A stretch of 64,000 bases of DNA from positions 62,001 through 126,000 of the forward strand of contig CAZAEK010000003.1 of the NCBI GenBank assembly GCA_964484125.1. Reading direction: 5' to 3'. The DNA is from DSSM01 sp964484125 (GTDB taxonomy: Bacteria; Bacteroidota; Ignavibacteria; Tepidaquicellales; Tepidaquicellaceae). The notes under the pieces are model-generated. The model was given only the letters and a program-made list of their open reading frames with translations, was not told where the DNA came from and ran no database searches. Positions 28,021 to 36,872 of this stretch are shown piece after piece (position 1 is the first letter of the stretch; every line of letters begins with the position of its first letter). Both the position numbers and the translations under genes were made by a program.

Positions 28021-29397
28021 TTAATGTCCTGCAGATTTTCCTTTCGGGAATGCATTCCATATTTTTATAGTGAAAAGAATTCCGAGAATTGCAAATGGAA
28101 TAAGGAATACAGGCCAGTAATTCCAGTTCTTTGTTGTGATAAATCCAAGCGAAAGTGATTGAACGCCTGTTCCGAGATATACGAGTCCGTCTATCAGTCC
28201 GACTGCAGTTCCTGCGGCTTTTCTTCCGCCGAAGTCCATAGTTGCAGTTCCGCTTAACATTCCGTGTGTGCCTATTACTGCTACGGATATTATCACAACT
28301 GAAATACCAAGTCCGATTGCACTTGTTCCTACAAAGAAATACATCGCAATAGTTGCGAGTAATATAGAGGTGTAAAGTATTCCAGCTACAGGAGCTCTCT
28401 TTGAACCGAAAAATTTATCAGACATCCATCCCGCTAACATTCCACCTGATGCTCCTGCTAACATTAAAATCAATCCCCAGTTGTTAAGCCAGAAATTCCA
28501 TGATGCTGCTGTAGATGCAAATGCAGTAATTTGTTCTTTTGCATAAATAGGGAACCAGTGCATAACTCCGTTTCTCAATACGCCTGTACAGAATTCAATT
28601 AGTCCGACGAATATTATTACTTTATTTGTAAATATTTTTTTTATTATGTCCCATAGATTAAATTTTTCATCCATATATCCCGATGATGCATCGCCTGTAT
28701 CAAAATCTTCATAACCCGCCTGACCCGGTTTATCTTTTAAAATAAAAATATCTATTATAAACCAGATTATTAATATAATCGCAGGTATCCAGAAAACAAG
28801 CCAATACATTGGATTTTTAGGATTTAATCCTTCTGCAAAATTTACAACATACTGACTCCAGTCAAATGCGAAATATAAACCCAGGGAAATCAATATTCCG
28901 AATATTCCACCGAAGACGCCGCGCTCTTTTACGTGAAACCATGATGCATTCACCTTTACAATTGCAACAGCACCAAAACTTTGAAAATACATATTCAGGG
29001 AATAAGCAATAGAAAATACAAGCGTTAGATTTAAAGCCCATCCTAATTTAAGAATTCCGAGCAGAAACACACCCATAAGTATATTCATAATCGCGGCTCC
29101 TCCTGCTCCGAGAAGAATGGACATCTTTCCGCCGAATTTATCCGTTAAAGGTCCGTTTATCAAAAAAGAGAAAGCATAAGTAATCGTACCTGCGGCGAAA
29201 ATAATTCCAAAATCTTCCTTAGTCATTAAATTGCCCAATGCATTTTTAGATACTGTAAGATTGTATCTCGCCATATAAAGGAAGGCGTATGTCAATCCAA
29301 GGGGAAGCCAGTTTAAAATTCTTCTTAATTTATATTCAGAAGAGTGAACTGGTTTTCCGTTGCTGTCAAAACTTAATAGTGATTGTTTTTTGGTCAT
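28021..29397 (-). CDS. MFS transporter, organophosphate:phosphate antiporter type (GlpT/UhpT-like)
   Basis: 458 residues, about twelve membrane helices with a central cytoplasmic loop (about 225-250). RRILNWLPLGLTYAFLYMARYNL near residue 25-47 and GPLTDKFGGKMSI near 88 are typical of the OPA family, as is AGWMSDKFFGSKRAP in the second half. Such carriers exchange sugar or glycerol phosphates for inorganic phosphate; the substrate here is unknown. Last gene of the S9-SPOR-SPOR-folD-prmA unit, 22 bp after prmA. Confidence 0.88.
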   Translation of the reverse strand: MTKKQSLLSFDSNGKPVHSSEYKLRRILNWLPLGLTYAFLYMARYNLTVSKNALGNLMTKEDFGIIFAAGTITYAFSFLINGPLTDKFGGKMSILLGAGGAAIMNILMGVFLLGILKLGWALNLTLVFSIAYSLNMYFQSFGAVAIVKVNASWFHVKERGVFGGIFGILISLGLYFAFDWSQYVVNFAEGLNPKNPMYWLVFWIPAIILIIWFIIDIFILKDKPGQAGYEDFDTGDASSGYMDEKFNLWDIIKKIFTNKVIIFVGLIEFCTGVLRNGVMHWFPIYAKEQITAFASTAASWNFWLNNWGLILMLAGASGGMLAGWMSDKFFGSKRAPVAGILYTSILLATIAMYFFVGTSAIGLGISVVIISVAVIGTHGMLSGTATMDFGGRKAAGTAVGLIDGLVYLGTGVQSLSLGFITTKNWNYWPVFLIPFAILGILFTIKIWNAFPKGKSAGH

Positions 29398-29419
29398 AAT
29401 GTTTATTTTTTAGGCAGGA

Positions 29420-30265
29420 TTATTCTTTCCTTGCATAAATACCAAGCCATTCTGCTTTTTTTGAAACTTCTTTAACGGAAAATCCAGAACTACTCAAAAC
29501 TTCGAGTACTCTTTCCGTTTCACTTATCAAAACTCCTGATATGAAAAGTTTTCCTCCATGTTTCAATTTATCAAAAATATAGCTGATATTATTTTCTATT
29601 ACACTTCTGATTATATTCGCACAAATTATATCAAAATTATTTTCTTCAATATCTTTTATGTTTTTTCTATGTAATATTACTTTATCGCTTACACCGTTTA
29701 TTTTGAAATATTCGATGGAATTCTCTATTGCATCTTCATCGGTATCAATTGCAACTGCTTTTTCCAATCCCATCTTTATTCCTGCAATAGTAAGTACACC
29801 TGTTCCGGAACCATAGTCAAGCATGTATTTATCTTCTTTGTCTATAAAATCACACATTAATTCAAGAACAAGCTGTGTCGTTTCATTATGACCTGTTCCA
29901 AATGACATCTTCGGATCAATCTCAATTTTAATTTCAACTTCTTTAACTTTATCCTTCTGCCATGACGGAAATATTGCTATTCTGTCTTTTATGTAAACTG
30001 GTTCTATATTCGTTTCCCATTCACGGTTCCAGTTTCTGTCTTCAAATTTCTTAATCTCAATTGATTCCTTACTTATTAAAGTCTCAAGTTCTGTTTTTAA
30101 ACTTTCGATCTCATCAGCTTTTGAATCTTCGATATACACTATCAGATAATTATCTTCTTCAAGTATTGTGTCAAATCCAAGCATGTATAACTTGTTATAA
30201 ACCTCTTCGGTTAATTCATTGCTGACCGGTATTTTTATTTCATAATAGGATTTCATTTTATTCAA
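29420..30265 (-). CDS. prmA: Ribosomal protein L11 methyltransferase
   Basis: 281 residues. The family features are in order: substrate-recognition N-terminal domain (1-65), EDRNWNREWE (about 75-84), PKMSFGTGHNETTQL (about 128-142) and the S-adenosylmethionine motif LDYGSGTGVLTIAG (about 159-172), with ANIIRSVIENN where family members have NIL.... It trimethylates L11 on the ribosome. Four-base overlap with folD upstream. Confidence 0.95.
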   Translation of the reverse strand: MNKMKSYYEIKIPVSNELTEEVYNKLYMLGFDTILEEDNYLIVYIEDSKADEIESLKTELETLISKESIEIKKFEDRNWNREWETNIEPVYIKDRIAIFPSWQKDKVKEVEIKIEIDPKMSFGTGHNETTQLVLELMCDFIDKEDKYMLDYGSGTGVLTIAGIKMGLEKAVAIDTDEDAIENSIEYFKINGVSDKVILHRKNIKDIEENNFDIICANIIRSVIENNISYIFDKLKHGGKLFISGVLISETERVLEVLSSSGFSVKEVSKKAEWLGIYARKE

Positions 30266-31146
30266 AAATTAATTTCGCCTTTAGCGGATTTCAAAGTATT
30301 TTTCATTAGCATTGCTATTGTCATCGGTCCGACTCCCCCGGGAACAGGAGTTATTTTTGAAGCTTTATTAAAACATCCTTTGTAATCAACATCGCCTGTT
30401 AACCTGTAACCTTTTTCATTTGAAGAATCTTCAATTCGGTTTATTCCTACATCAATTATCACTGCTCCTTCTTTTATCATTTCCGGCTTTATAAATTCCG
30501 CTTTCCCTATTGCAGCTATGAGAATATCTGCCTGTCTTGTTATTTCTTCAATATTTTTTGTAGCACTATGGCAAATTGTAACAGTCGAATTAATTGATTT
30601 CTTCAACATAAGACTTGCAACAGGTTTACCGACTATATTGCTGCGTCCTACTACTACGCAATGTTTACCTTTAGTTTCGACTCCACTTCTTCGAAGTAAT
30701 TCGATAATTCCATAAGGCGTGCAGGGATAGAAGCAGTCAACATCAATAGATAATCTTCCGACATTATTCGGATGAAAACCATCAACATCTTTTTTGTAAC
30801 TTATAGCTTCGATTACTTTGAATTCGTTAATATGTTTTGGGAGTGGAAGCTGAACAAGAATTCCGTGGATTGATTTATCTTCATTGAATTTATGTATCAG
30901 TTCAAGTAAAACTTCTTCTGATGTATCTTCCGGAAGTTTTTCTGTAACCGAAAAAAATCCGAGTTCTTCGCAGGCTTTTCCTTTGCTCCTAACATATACT
31001 TTTGAAGCAGGATTCTCTCCGACTAAAATAAATGCGAGTCCGGGTACTAATCCTTTTTCTAACCTGAGTTTTTCAACTTCAAGTTTAATTTCATTTTTTA
31101 TGTCGGAAGAAATTTTTTTTCCGTCAATAATTTTATCTTCAGGCAT
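30262..31146 (-). CDS. folD: Methylenetetrahydrofolate dehydrogenase/cyclohydrolase
   Basis: 294 residues. Catalytic region YVRSKGKACEELG has Tyr51 and Lys55. HGILVQLPLPKH (about 96-107), DVDGFHPNNVGRL, the nucleotide-binding GRSNIVGKP, and PVPGGVGPMTIAML are all present. It interconverts 5,10-methylene-, methenyl- and 10-formyl-tetrahydrofolate. Overlaps prmA by four bases (ATGA); 15 bp after the second SPOR lipoprotein gene. Confidence 0.98.
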   Translation of the reverse strand: MPEDKIIDGKKISSDIKNEIKLEVEKLRLEKGLVPGLAFILVGENPASKVYVRSKGKACEELGFFSVTEKLPEDTSEEVLLELIHKFNEDKSIHGILVQLPLPKHINEFKVIEAISYKKDVDGFHPNNVGRLSIDVDCFYPCTPYGIIELLRRSGVETKGKHCVVVGRSNIVGKPVASLMLKKSINSTVTICHSATKNIEEITRQADILIAAIGKAEFIKPEMIKEGAVIIDVGINRIEDSSNEKGYRLTGDVDYKGCFNKASKITPVPGGVGPMTIAMLMKNTLKSAKGEINF

Positions 31147-31161
31147 TTAATTAAAATATAT

Positions 31162-31587
31162 TTACTTTTCTACAGGTCCGTATTGGTCGCGTATAAATGC
31201 GTCAAGATATCCCTTTGATTTAACTTCTGAAAGAAGTTCTCTCATTACAGTAATATCTTCTGATTCTCCTGCAAAGATTCTGTATAAATTATCTTTTGAC
31301 GGAATAATTGTAATCTGGCGACCGAGTTTAGTCTGAGCGTTTGAAGCAAATTTTTCTGCATAGTTTTTGTTGAAGAAGCAACCAATTTGCACAAAATATT
31401 TGGGTTTCCCGATCATTACTGTGTCGGTACTGGTTACTGTATCTATTTGCAACATTTTGATTGTATCATATCTTGCATAGTCGTCGCAATCGCAGTCCTC
31501 TATGGTTGTTCCACTGCAGGAATATATGATAACAGTCAGACTAACTGCCGTAAATAAATATAGAAATGTAATTAATAATTTTTTCAT
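31162..31587 (-). CDS. SPOR-domain lipoprotein (second of pair)
   Basis: 141 residues. Lipobox-like YSC with Cys24, then an Asp/Cys-rich linker (CDCDDYARYD). The C-terminal ~75 residues, from KYFVQIGCFFNKNYAEKFA to GYLDAFIRDQYG, form a SPOR fold, which in other bacteria binds peptidoglycan lacking stem peptides at division sites. Clearly paralogous to the neighbour at 31600. Expected to be a membrane-anchored periplasmic protein. Confidence 0.82.
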   Translation of the reverse strand: MKKLLITFLYLFTAVSLTVIIYSCSGTTIEDCDCDDYARYDTIKMLQIDTVTSTDTVMIGKPKYFVQIGCFFNKNYAEKFASNAQTKLGRQITIIPSKDNLYRIFAGESEDITVMRELLSEVKSKGYLDAFIRDQYGPVEK

Positions 31588-31599
31588 ATTAAAAATTTT

Positions 31600-32007
31600 T
31601 TATTTGCTTCTTATAAACGCTTCATTAAAACCTTTTGATTTGACAAATCCGAGATAAGCTTCTGCTTTTCTTACTGCATCAAACTTTCCTGTAATTATTG
31701 TATATTTCCCCTGATATTGAGAAATTTCCACTTCTGAATTTAATGTTTCTTTTGCTTTTGCCGCAAAAGATTCTGCATAAGCAAGATTATCGTAGGAAGC
31801 AAGCTGGATCGTAAGATTCAATTTTAAATTGCTTTCCTCAATTCTTACTGAATCCCTTTGAACAAATACTGTGTCGGTTTTCTTTATAACGAACGTATCA
31901 ATCGTAACAGATATAACCTCTTCAGAGGGACTGCATGAAATTAAATAAATTACCGGAAATAAAATTGAGAGAGAGAAATAAAGCAGAGGTACTAACTTTT
32001 TAACCAT
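31600..32007 (-). CDS. SPOR-domain lipoprotein (first of pair)
   Basis: 135 residues from ATG at 32007, preceded by AAAGGAGG at five-base spacing; a GTG two codons earlier lies inside that site and is unlikely. Lipobox LISC gives Cys25. The SPOR-like domain runs from LNLTIQLASYDNLAYAESFA to GFNEAFIRSK, the same ending pattern as the downstream paralogue (AFIR). The Shine-Dalgarno lies within the last codons of the S9 peptidase gene (8-bp overlap), so translation is coupled. Confidence 0.8.
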   Translation of the reverse strand: MVKKLVPLLYFSLSILFPVIYLISCSPSEEVISVTIDTFVIKKTDTVFVQRDSVRIEESNLKLNLTIQLASYDNLAYAESFAAKAKETLNSEVEISQYQGKYTIITGKFDAVRKAEAYLGFVKSKGFNEAFIRSK

Positions 32008-33850
32008 TTTCACCTCCTTTTAGGTATTTTTCCAAAAATGTAATTTCTTTTTTAAATACATTTATCTGATTTACTACTTTACTAAATCCATGTCCTTCAT
32101 CTTCAAGCAATATGTATTCCACAGGTTTATTTTTTTGTCTTAATTTTTCTACAATCTGATTTGATTCCTCTTCGGCTACTCTCATATCATACTTTCCTTG
32201 TACAACAAACATCGGACACTTAATGTTGTCAACAAAATTAATAGGAGACCTTTCAAATAGTAAATCTTTATCAGTTTCAATGTTGCCAATTAGTCTGTCT
32301 GCTCCTTTTTTCCAAAATGGCGGAATAGATTTCAGGAATGTAAACAAATTAGAAGGTCCGAATATATCCACACCACACTTCCAGATATCGGGGGATTTTG
32401 TAACGCAGGTGAGAGACAAAAAGCCACCAAAGCTGCCCCCGCCAATACCTATTCTGTTTTCATCAATATAATTTGTTTTTTTTAATATTTCAACACTTTC
32501 TAAAACATCTTTATATTCATCGCCACCCCAGTCTTTATAAATTTTTTTCTGAAATTTTCTCCCATAACCGATTGAACCGCGATAATTAGGAGAGATAACT
32601 ACAAAACCTGCATTGGTAAGTATTTGAATGTATTTATTGAAATTATGTACTTCCTGCCATTCGGGTCCGCCGTGTACCCATACCATTGCCGGATTTTTAC
32701 CGTTCTTTTTTATTCCTTTTGGAATGTAAAGCAATGCATGAATTTTCAGTCCGTCGAAACTTGTGTAAGTAATATCTTTTGCCTCCGTGAATGCAGATTT
32801 TGGAATTGAAAGCGGAGTTGAATTGGTTAATCGTCTTTCATTTCTGGTTTTAATTTCAAATTCGACTATATCTGATGGATTCTCAGGGCTTTCATAAATA
32901 TAATATAGATACTTTGAATTGTGTGATGTTTTTAAAGATGAAATTACCCCTTTAAGTTTTTTATGCTCTGATATTTTTCTGCTTTTTAAATCAAGTTTTT
33001 TAAGAAAATGTCTGCCGTTTATATTTATAGCATACGATAGAAGTTTACTGTCTTTCGAAAGTGTAATATCAATTACATCATATTTCTCTTTTACTATCCA
33101 TTTCTTTTTATTTTTCTTTATGTCATATACCTGAATACCCTTGAACTCTTCATCTTCATCTGAAACGAAAAATAATTTATTTGAGTGTTTATCAAATAAT
33201 GTAATTGAATTTGATACTTCTTTATCCGGATCATTTCCCGTAACAAAAATTATTTCTTTTAGTTTTAAATCGTAAATAATTATATCCTGATTAAGGTTGC
33301 TGTAAAATTTAATGATTGAAAGATATCTTCCGTCAGGAGACACTTCATCTGTAAGACATGGATAAACATCCGGTGGCGAAAAAAGGTGTTCAGTAATTTG
33401 ATTTTCTAATTCGAGTGAGTAAGTATCAAAATTATATTTCAGTCTTTTATTTGTAGAGAAATAAATTTTACTGCCTTCTTTATCAAAACCGTGAAAGTGG
33501 CATTGAGAGTTATCAAATTCCTTTGTCAGGTGAATCGTTTCAAAAGTTTTTAAATCAAAAGAATATAACTGCGATTGCTCATTTCCGTGAAAATCGCTTG
33601 CAAAAACGAGTTGTGCTGATTTTGGATTATGCCATACACCCTTTATTGCTTCTGACCATACAAGTACCTGCTCATAGTATCCGGTTTGAATATTAGTGCG
33701 CCAAATTTGTGGTGTGCCTGTAATGTTTGTTATGTAATAAATATATTTCCCTTCAGGAGATAATGAAAATGAACTTATTGTTCTTATTGCAAAGAATTGT
33801 TCAAGCGGAATTTCTGAAGATTTGAATTTCTTATCTGAATTCATTATCAT
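32000..33850 (-). CDS. S9 family peptidase (prolyl oligopeptidase/acylaminoacyl type)
   Basis: 616 residues. The N-terminal ~350 residues form a TolB/WD-like propeller (repeats such as SPDGRYLSI, SKDSKLLSY). The alpha/beta-hydrolase domain has WVHGGPEWQ (391-399), catalytic Ser473 in GGGSFGG, Asp555 in QGKYDMRV and His587 in EGHGFS. No signal peptide, so probably cytoplasmic and acting on short peptides. An ATG two codons in is an alternative start. First gene of a six-gene minus-strand unit. Confidence 0.93.
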   Translation of the reverse strand: MIMNSDKKFKSSEIPLEQFFAIRTISSFSLSPEGKYIYYITNITGTPQIWRTNIQTGYYEQVLVWSEAIKGVWHNPKSAQLVFASDFHGNEQSQLYSFDLKTFETIHLTKEFDNSQCHFHGFDKEGSKIYFSTNKRLKYNFDTYSLELENQITEHLFSPPDVYPCLTDEVSPDGRYLSIIKFYSNLNQDIIIYDLKLKEIIFVTGNDPDKEVSNSITLFDKHSNKLFFVSDEDEEFKGIQVYDIKKNKKKWIVKEKYDVIDITLSKDSKLLSYAININGRHFLKKLDLKSRKISEHKKLKGVISSLKTSHNSKYLYYIYESPENPSDIVEFEIKTRNERRLTNSTPLSIPKSAFTEAKDITYTSFDGLKIHALLYIPKGIKKNGKNPAMVWVHGGPEWQEVHNFNKYIQILTNAGFVVISPNYRGSIGYGRKFQKKIYKDWGGDEYKDVLESVEILKKTNYIDENRIGIGGGSFGGFLSLTCVTKSPDIWKCGVDIFGPSNLFTFLKSIPPFWKKGADRLIGNIETDKDLLFERSPINFVDNIKCPMFVVQGKYDMRVAEEESNQIVEKLRQKNKPVEYILLEDEGHGFSKVVNQINVFKKEITFLEKYLKGGENG

Positions 33851-33918
33851 TTTAGTTCGTTAAAAATAATAGTTTTATCAGTGAATTATTAGTCAAAAAT
33901 TTATTATTTTGCAGATGT

Positions 33919-34806
33919 ATGGAAAAATATACTAGATTATTTTCTTCTTTTGATTTAAATGTTGATGAAGAATCAGTTTCGGAAAGGGTAAATTTTTATA
34001 CTTCCAGAAAATATTCTGACGAAGAAAAAAAACAAATTCTTACTAAGGCAATTTCTTTTCTTGATTTAACAACTCTCGAAGGAAAAGATACAAAAGACAG
34101 AGTCGCTGAACTCTGTGCAAAAGCGATTAACCCTCACCCGAAATATAATTTACCTTCCTGTGCTGCTGTGTGTGTTTATCCGTCACTTGTTTCTTTTGCT
34201 AAATCAAAAGTCAAAGGTACTGATTTAAAGGTGGCTTCTGTTGCAACTGCATTTCCATCCGGTCAGTTTCATTTGAAATCCAAGCTTGAAGATGTTAAGC
34301 AATGTATTAAGTCCGGGGCAGATGAAATTGATATGGTTATTTCAAGGGGAGCTTTTCTTGAGGGTGAATACGGGCTTGTCTTTGATGAAATAAAAGCAGT
34401 AAAAAATGTATGTGATAATTCTGGAGAAGATGTTCATTTAAAGGTAATACTTGAAACAGGAGAGCTTGAAACACCTGAAAATATCAGAAAAGCAAGTTTT
34501 ATAGCAATGAATGCCGGTGCGGATTTTATAAAGACATCAACAGGTAAAATCAATCCTGCTGCTACACTTCCTGTTACTCTGATTATGCTTGAAGCAATAA
34601 ATGATTTTTATATTGCAACAGGAAAAAAGATAGGTATGAAACCGGCAGGCGGAATAAGAACTGATAAAGATGTTCTGCAATATATTTCTCTGGTTAATGG
34701 AGTTTCCGGAGATGAGTGGTTAAATAAAAAACTTTTCAGAATCGGAGCATCTTCGGTGCTTGATTCACTTATAAATGCAATTATTTCATTAGAAAATAAA
34801 ATATGA
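33919..34806 (+). CDS. deoC: Deoxyribose-phosphate aldolase
   Basis: 295 residues, slightly longer than typical because of a ~40-residue N-terminal extension. FLDLTTLEGKDTKD (47-60), the acidic EIDMV (136-140), Schiff-base Lys205 in DFIKTSTG and the proton-relay Lys241 in GMKPAGGIR are all intact. Splits 2-deoxyribose 5-phosphate into glyceraldehyde 3-phosphate and acetaldehyde during nucleoside breakdown. Overlaps the downstream ALDH-like gene by four bases. TATTTTG lies just before the start and may be the promoter -7 element. Confidence 0.96.
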   Translation: MEKYTRLFSSFDLNVDEESVSERVNFYTSRKYSDEEKKQILTKAISFLDLTTLEGKDTKDRVAELCAKAINPHPKYNLPSCAAVCVYPSLVSFAKSKVKGTDLKVASVATAFPSGQFHLKSKLEDVKQCIKSGADEIDMVISRGAFLEGEYGLVFDEIKAVKNVCDNSGEDVHLKVILETGELETPENIRKASFIAMNAGADFIKTSTGKINPAATLPVTLIMLEAINDFYIATGKKIGMKPAGGIRTDKDVLQYISLVNGVSGDEWLNKKLFRIGASSVLDSLINAIISLENKI

Positions 34807-35924
34807 AGTATTCTGAGAAAAAAGTAAACTACGATTTAAATTCCTTTCCATTTTCTGTTGAAGCAAAGAGAATATCAAAGACATTAAAGCTGAACAATGA
34901 ATTTTCTAAAGTAATCTCCGCTGGAAGAGCGAGGATACTTTTCAATAGTTCCAGACTATTAGCAAAGTTTAACAGGGAACTTTCATTTTTTAATTCAAAA
35001 GATTCTCTGAAGCCATTCAAAGTATCTTTGAAGGAAGCTGAAGAGGCATATCAATCCGCAACATATTTAGCCGGCTGGGCAGACAAGCTTAATTTTGTTA
35101 TTAATTTCAGAGGTGGAAATGAATTAAGACAGTATCTTAATGAAGATGGAAAGCCATTAGGTATTGTTGCTGTTGAGATAAAAAATAAATTTCCTCTGCT
35201 TTCATTTGTAAAAAATGTTTTTCCGGCACTTGCATGCGGAAACTCTGTCGCCATAACAGAAAATGGAAATAATAGTGCAACACTTATTTTAAAGAAATTT
35301 CTTGAAGAATCCGGTTTACCAATAAATACAATATTATTTGCTGAAGAAAAGAATTTAACCGAGAAAATTAAATATTTCAAGAATCCATTGTTGATAAATC
35401 AACTGTCATTCCTCGATGATTATCCTCTAAATGATGCTGTATTCCAATGTGTTAAAAAAATTATTTATCCTGAATATAATACATATCAAAGCATAAATGT
35501 ATTTATTCAGGAAGGGCAGAAGAAACAATTTATAAAAAAACTTGAAATATCATTATCAAAATTAATTTATGGCAATCCTTTCAGCGAAAATACAGATATC
35601 GGAGATTTATTATTTAGAAAAGAAAAAGAAGATTTTCTGAAAGCAATTAAAACTGCAAAAAAGGAAAATGCAGGATTAACCGAACCTGTAAAAAATAAAT
35701 CAGCAATATTTTCAGATTGTAATTTCTCAATGGAGTCAGGTTCAATTAATATTAATTATCCTCTTGTAAAAGTATTTTCTTACAGGACGCCAGCTGAACT
35801 TATTCAAAAAGTAAACGTAAATAAAGAGAATTCTTTTAACAGAGTTTATTCATTTAACTACCCTGTTGCAATAAGAATTGCTGAAAAGTTTTATATATCT
35901 GCTGTAAGAATTGGAAATATTTAA
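34803..35924 (+). CDS. Aldehyde dehydrogenase-like protein lacking catalytic residues
   Basis: 373 residues, about 100 shorter than ordinary aldehyde dehydrogenases. NAD-domain landmarks remain: GKPLGIVAVEIKNKFPLLSF (about 117-136) and NVFPALACGNSVAITENGN (about 138-156), equivalent to the PLGVV...NFPL and PALAAGN segments. Where the family has ELGGKSP and then the catalytic Cys, this protein has LSFLDDYPLN and PEYNTYQSINVFI, so neither Glu nor Cys is conserved. NPFSENTDIGDL still aligns with the family's GDPLxxxTDxGP. A non-catalytic paralogue is likely. Coupled to deoC, whose acetaldehyde product an ALDH would normally use. Confidence 0.75.
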   Translation: MKYSEKKVNYDLNSFPFSVEAKRISKTLKLNNEFSKVISAGRARILFNSSRLLAKFNRELSFFNSKDSLKPFKVSLKEAEEAYQSATYLAGWADKLNFVINFRGGNELRQYLNEDGKPLGIVAVEIKNKFPLLSFVKNVFPALACGNSVAITENGNNSATLILKKFLEESGLPINTILFAEEKNLTEKIKYFKNPLLINQLSFLDDYPLNDAVFQCVKKIIYPEYNTYQSINVFIQEGQKKQFIKKLEISLSKLIYGNPFSENTDIGDLLFRKEKEDFLKAIKTAKKENAGLTEPVKNKSAIFSDCNFSMESGSININYPLVKVFSYRTPAELIQKVNVNKENSFNRVYSFNYPVAIRIAEKFYISAVRIGNI

Positions 35925-35999
35925 CAGAACCTTATATAAGGGTAGTTAGTTTTAATTTAAGATTTGAAATATTATTTTTTAAACATAATTTCAACCCAA

Positions 36000-36866
36000 A
36001 TGAAAAATTTTTTAGTATCGGTATTTATAATCAGTTTATTTTCGGTTGCTCTGCAATCCTGTAATACAGATCCCGCCTCAATCACTCAGATTATTTACAA
36101 CATGGTTTCTGCAAAAGACAGATTAGACAGTGCAAATGCACAGGCGCAAAGAAAATATGGTAGTGGTACAAAACTTGTTTTAATTCTCGGACAAAATGTT
36201 ATTTTTGAGGGAACAGATAAAGGAAAAACCGATATATCTATTGTATCAGGTATATCTGATCCGAATAGTCTCGGTGCATGGATTTATGTTTATAAAAAAC
36301 CCGGAACTGATACACTTGCAGTTTATACTCCAAATCCAACTCCCGGAGCAAAAGATTGTATCGAATTAACTTCATTATTTAATATAAACACACTTATAGG
36401 TTTAATATCTGATACTTCAGCAAAAAATATTATTCAGGGGGCAATTACGCTTGTTAATAATACAAACTTTAATATTACAACTCCTCTATCGCAAATAGTT
36501 GATAGCGATGTATCTCTTGAATGGGCAAACACAACTAATCCTGTTATAAAGTTCAACTCTTCGTTTATACCATCAGCAAGTACCCTGAATGGAAATTACT
36601 TCTTTTCGAATAACACAAGCGGAGCAACAAAAACAGTTAATATGTTTTTAATACCCGGATTAGGAACTTTGAATCTGCCGAACTATATAACTTCGCTTAC
36701 AGGTTTTCCTGCAGATATCTGGGTTGTAAATTATAAAAAATCTTTTACCTCCACTACTGAAACTTTGACTATCGGTACAGTTGTTGGCAGCAGCCAGATA
36801 CTTGGAATTCCTTTTTTATCATTGTCAAGTAAATGCATAAATCTATCAAAATTTATTAATCAGTAA
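36000..36866 (+). CDS. Hypothetical lipoprotein
   Basis: 288 residues from the ATG at 36000, the start that places a lipobox (ALQSC, Cys21) after a normal signal peptide; an ATG at 35964 adds twelve residues. The mature part is beta-rich with Thr/Asn-rich strands (DKGKTDISIVSGISDPNS, NNTNFNITTPL). Not recognised. Sits between the ALDH-like gene (75 bp) and the aldolase-like gene (6 bp) on the same strand. Confidence 0.7.
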   Translation: MKNFLVSVFIISLFSVALQSCNTDPASITQIIYNMVSAKDRLDSANAQAQRKYGSGTKLVLILGQNVIFEGTDKGKTDISIVSGISDPNSLGAWIYVYKKPGTDTLAVYTPNPTPGAKDCIELTSLFNINTLIGLISDTSAKNIIQGAITLVNNTNFNITTPLSQIVDSDVSLEWANTTNPVIKFNSSFIPSASTLNGNYFFSNNTSGATKTVNMFLIPGLGTLNLPNYITSLTGFPADIWVVNYKKSFTSTTETLTIGTVVGSSQILGIPFLSLSSKCINLSKFINQ

Positions 36867-36872
36867 AAAATA

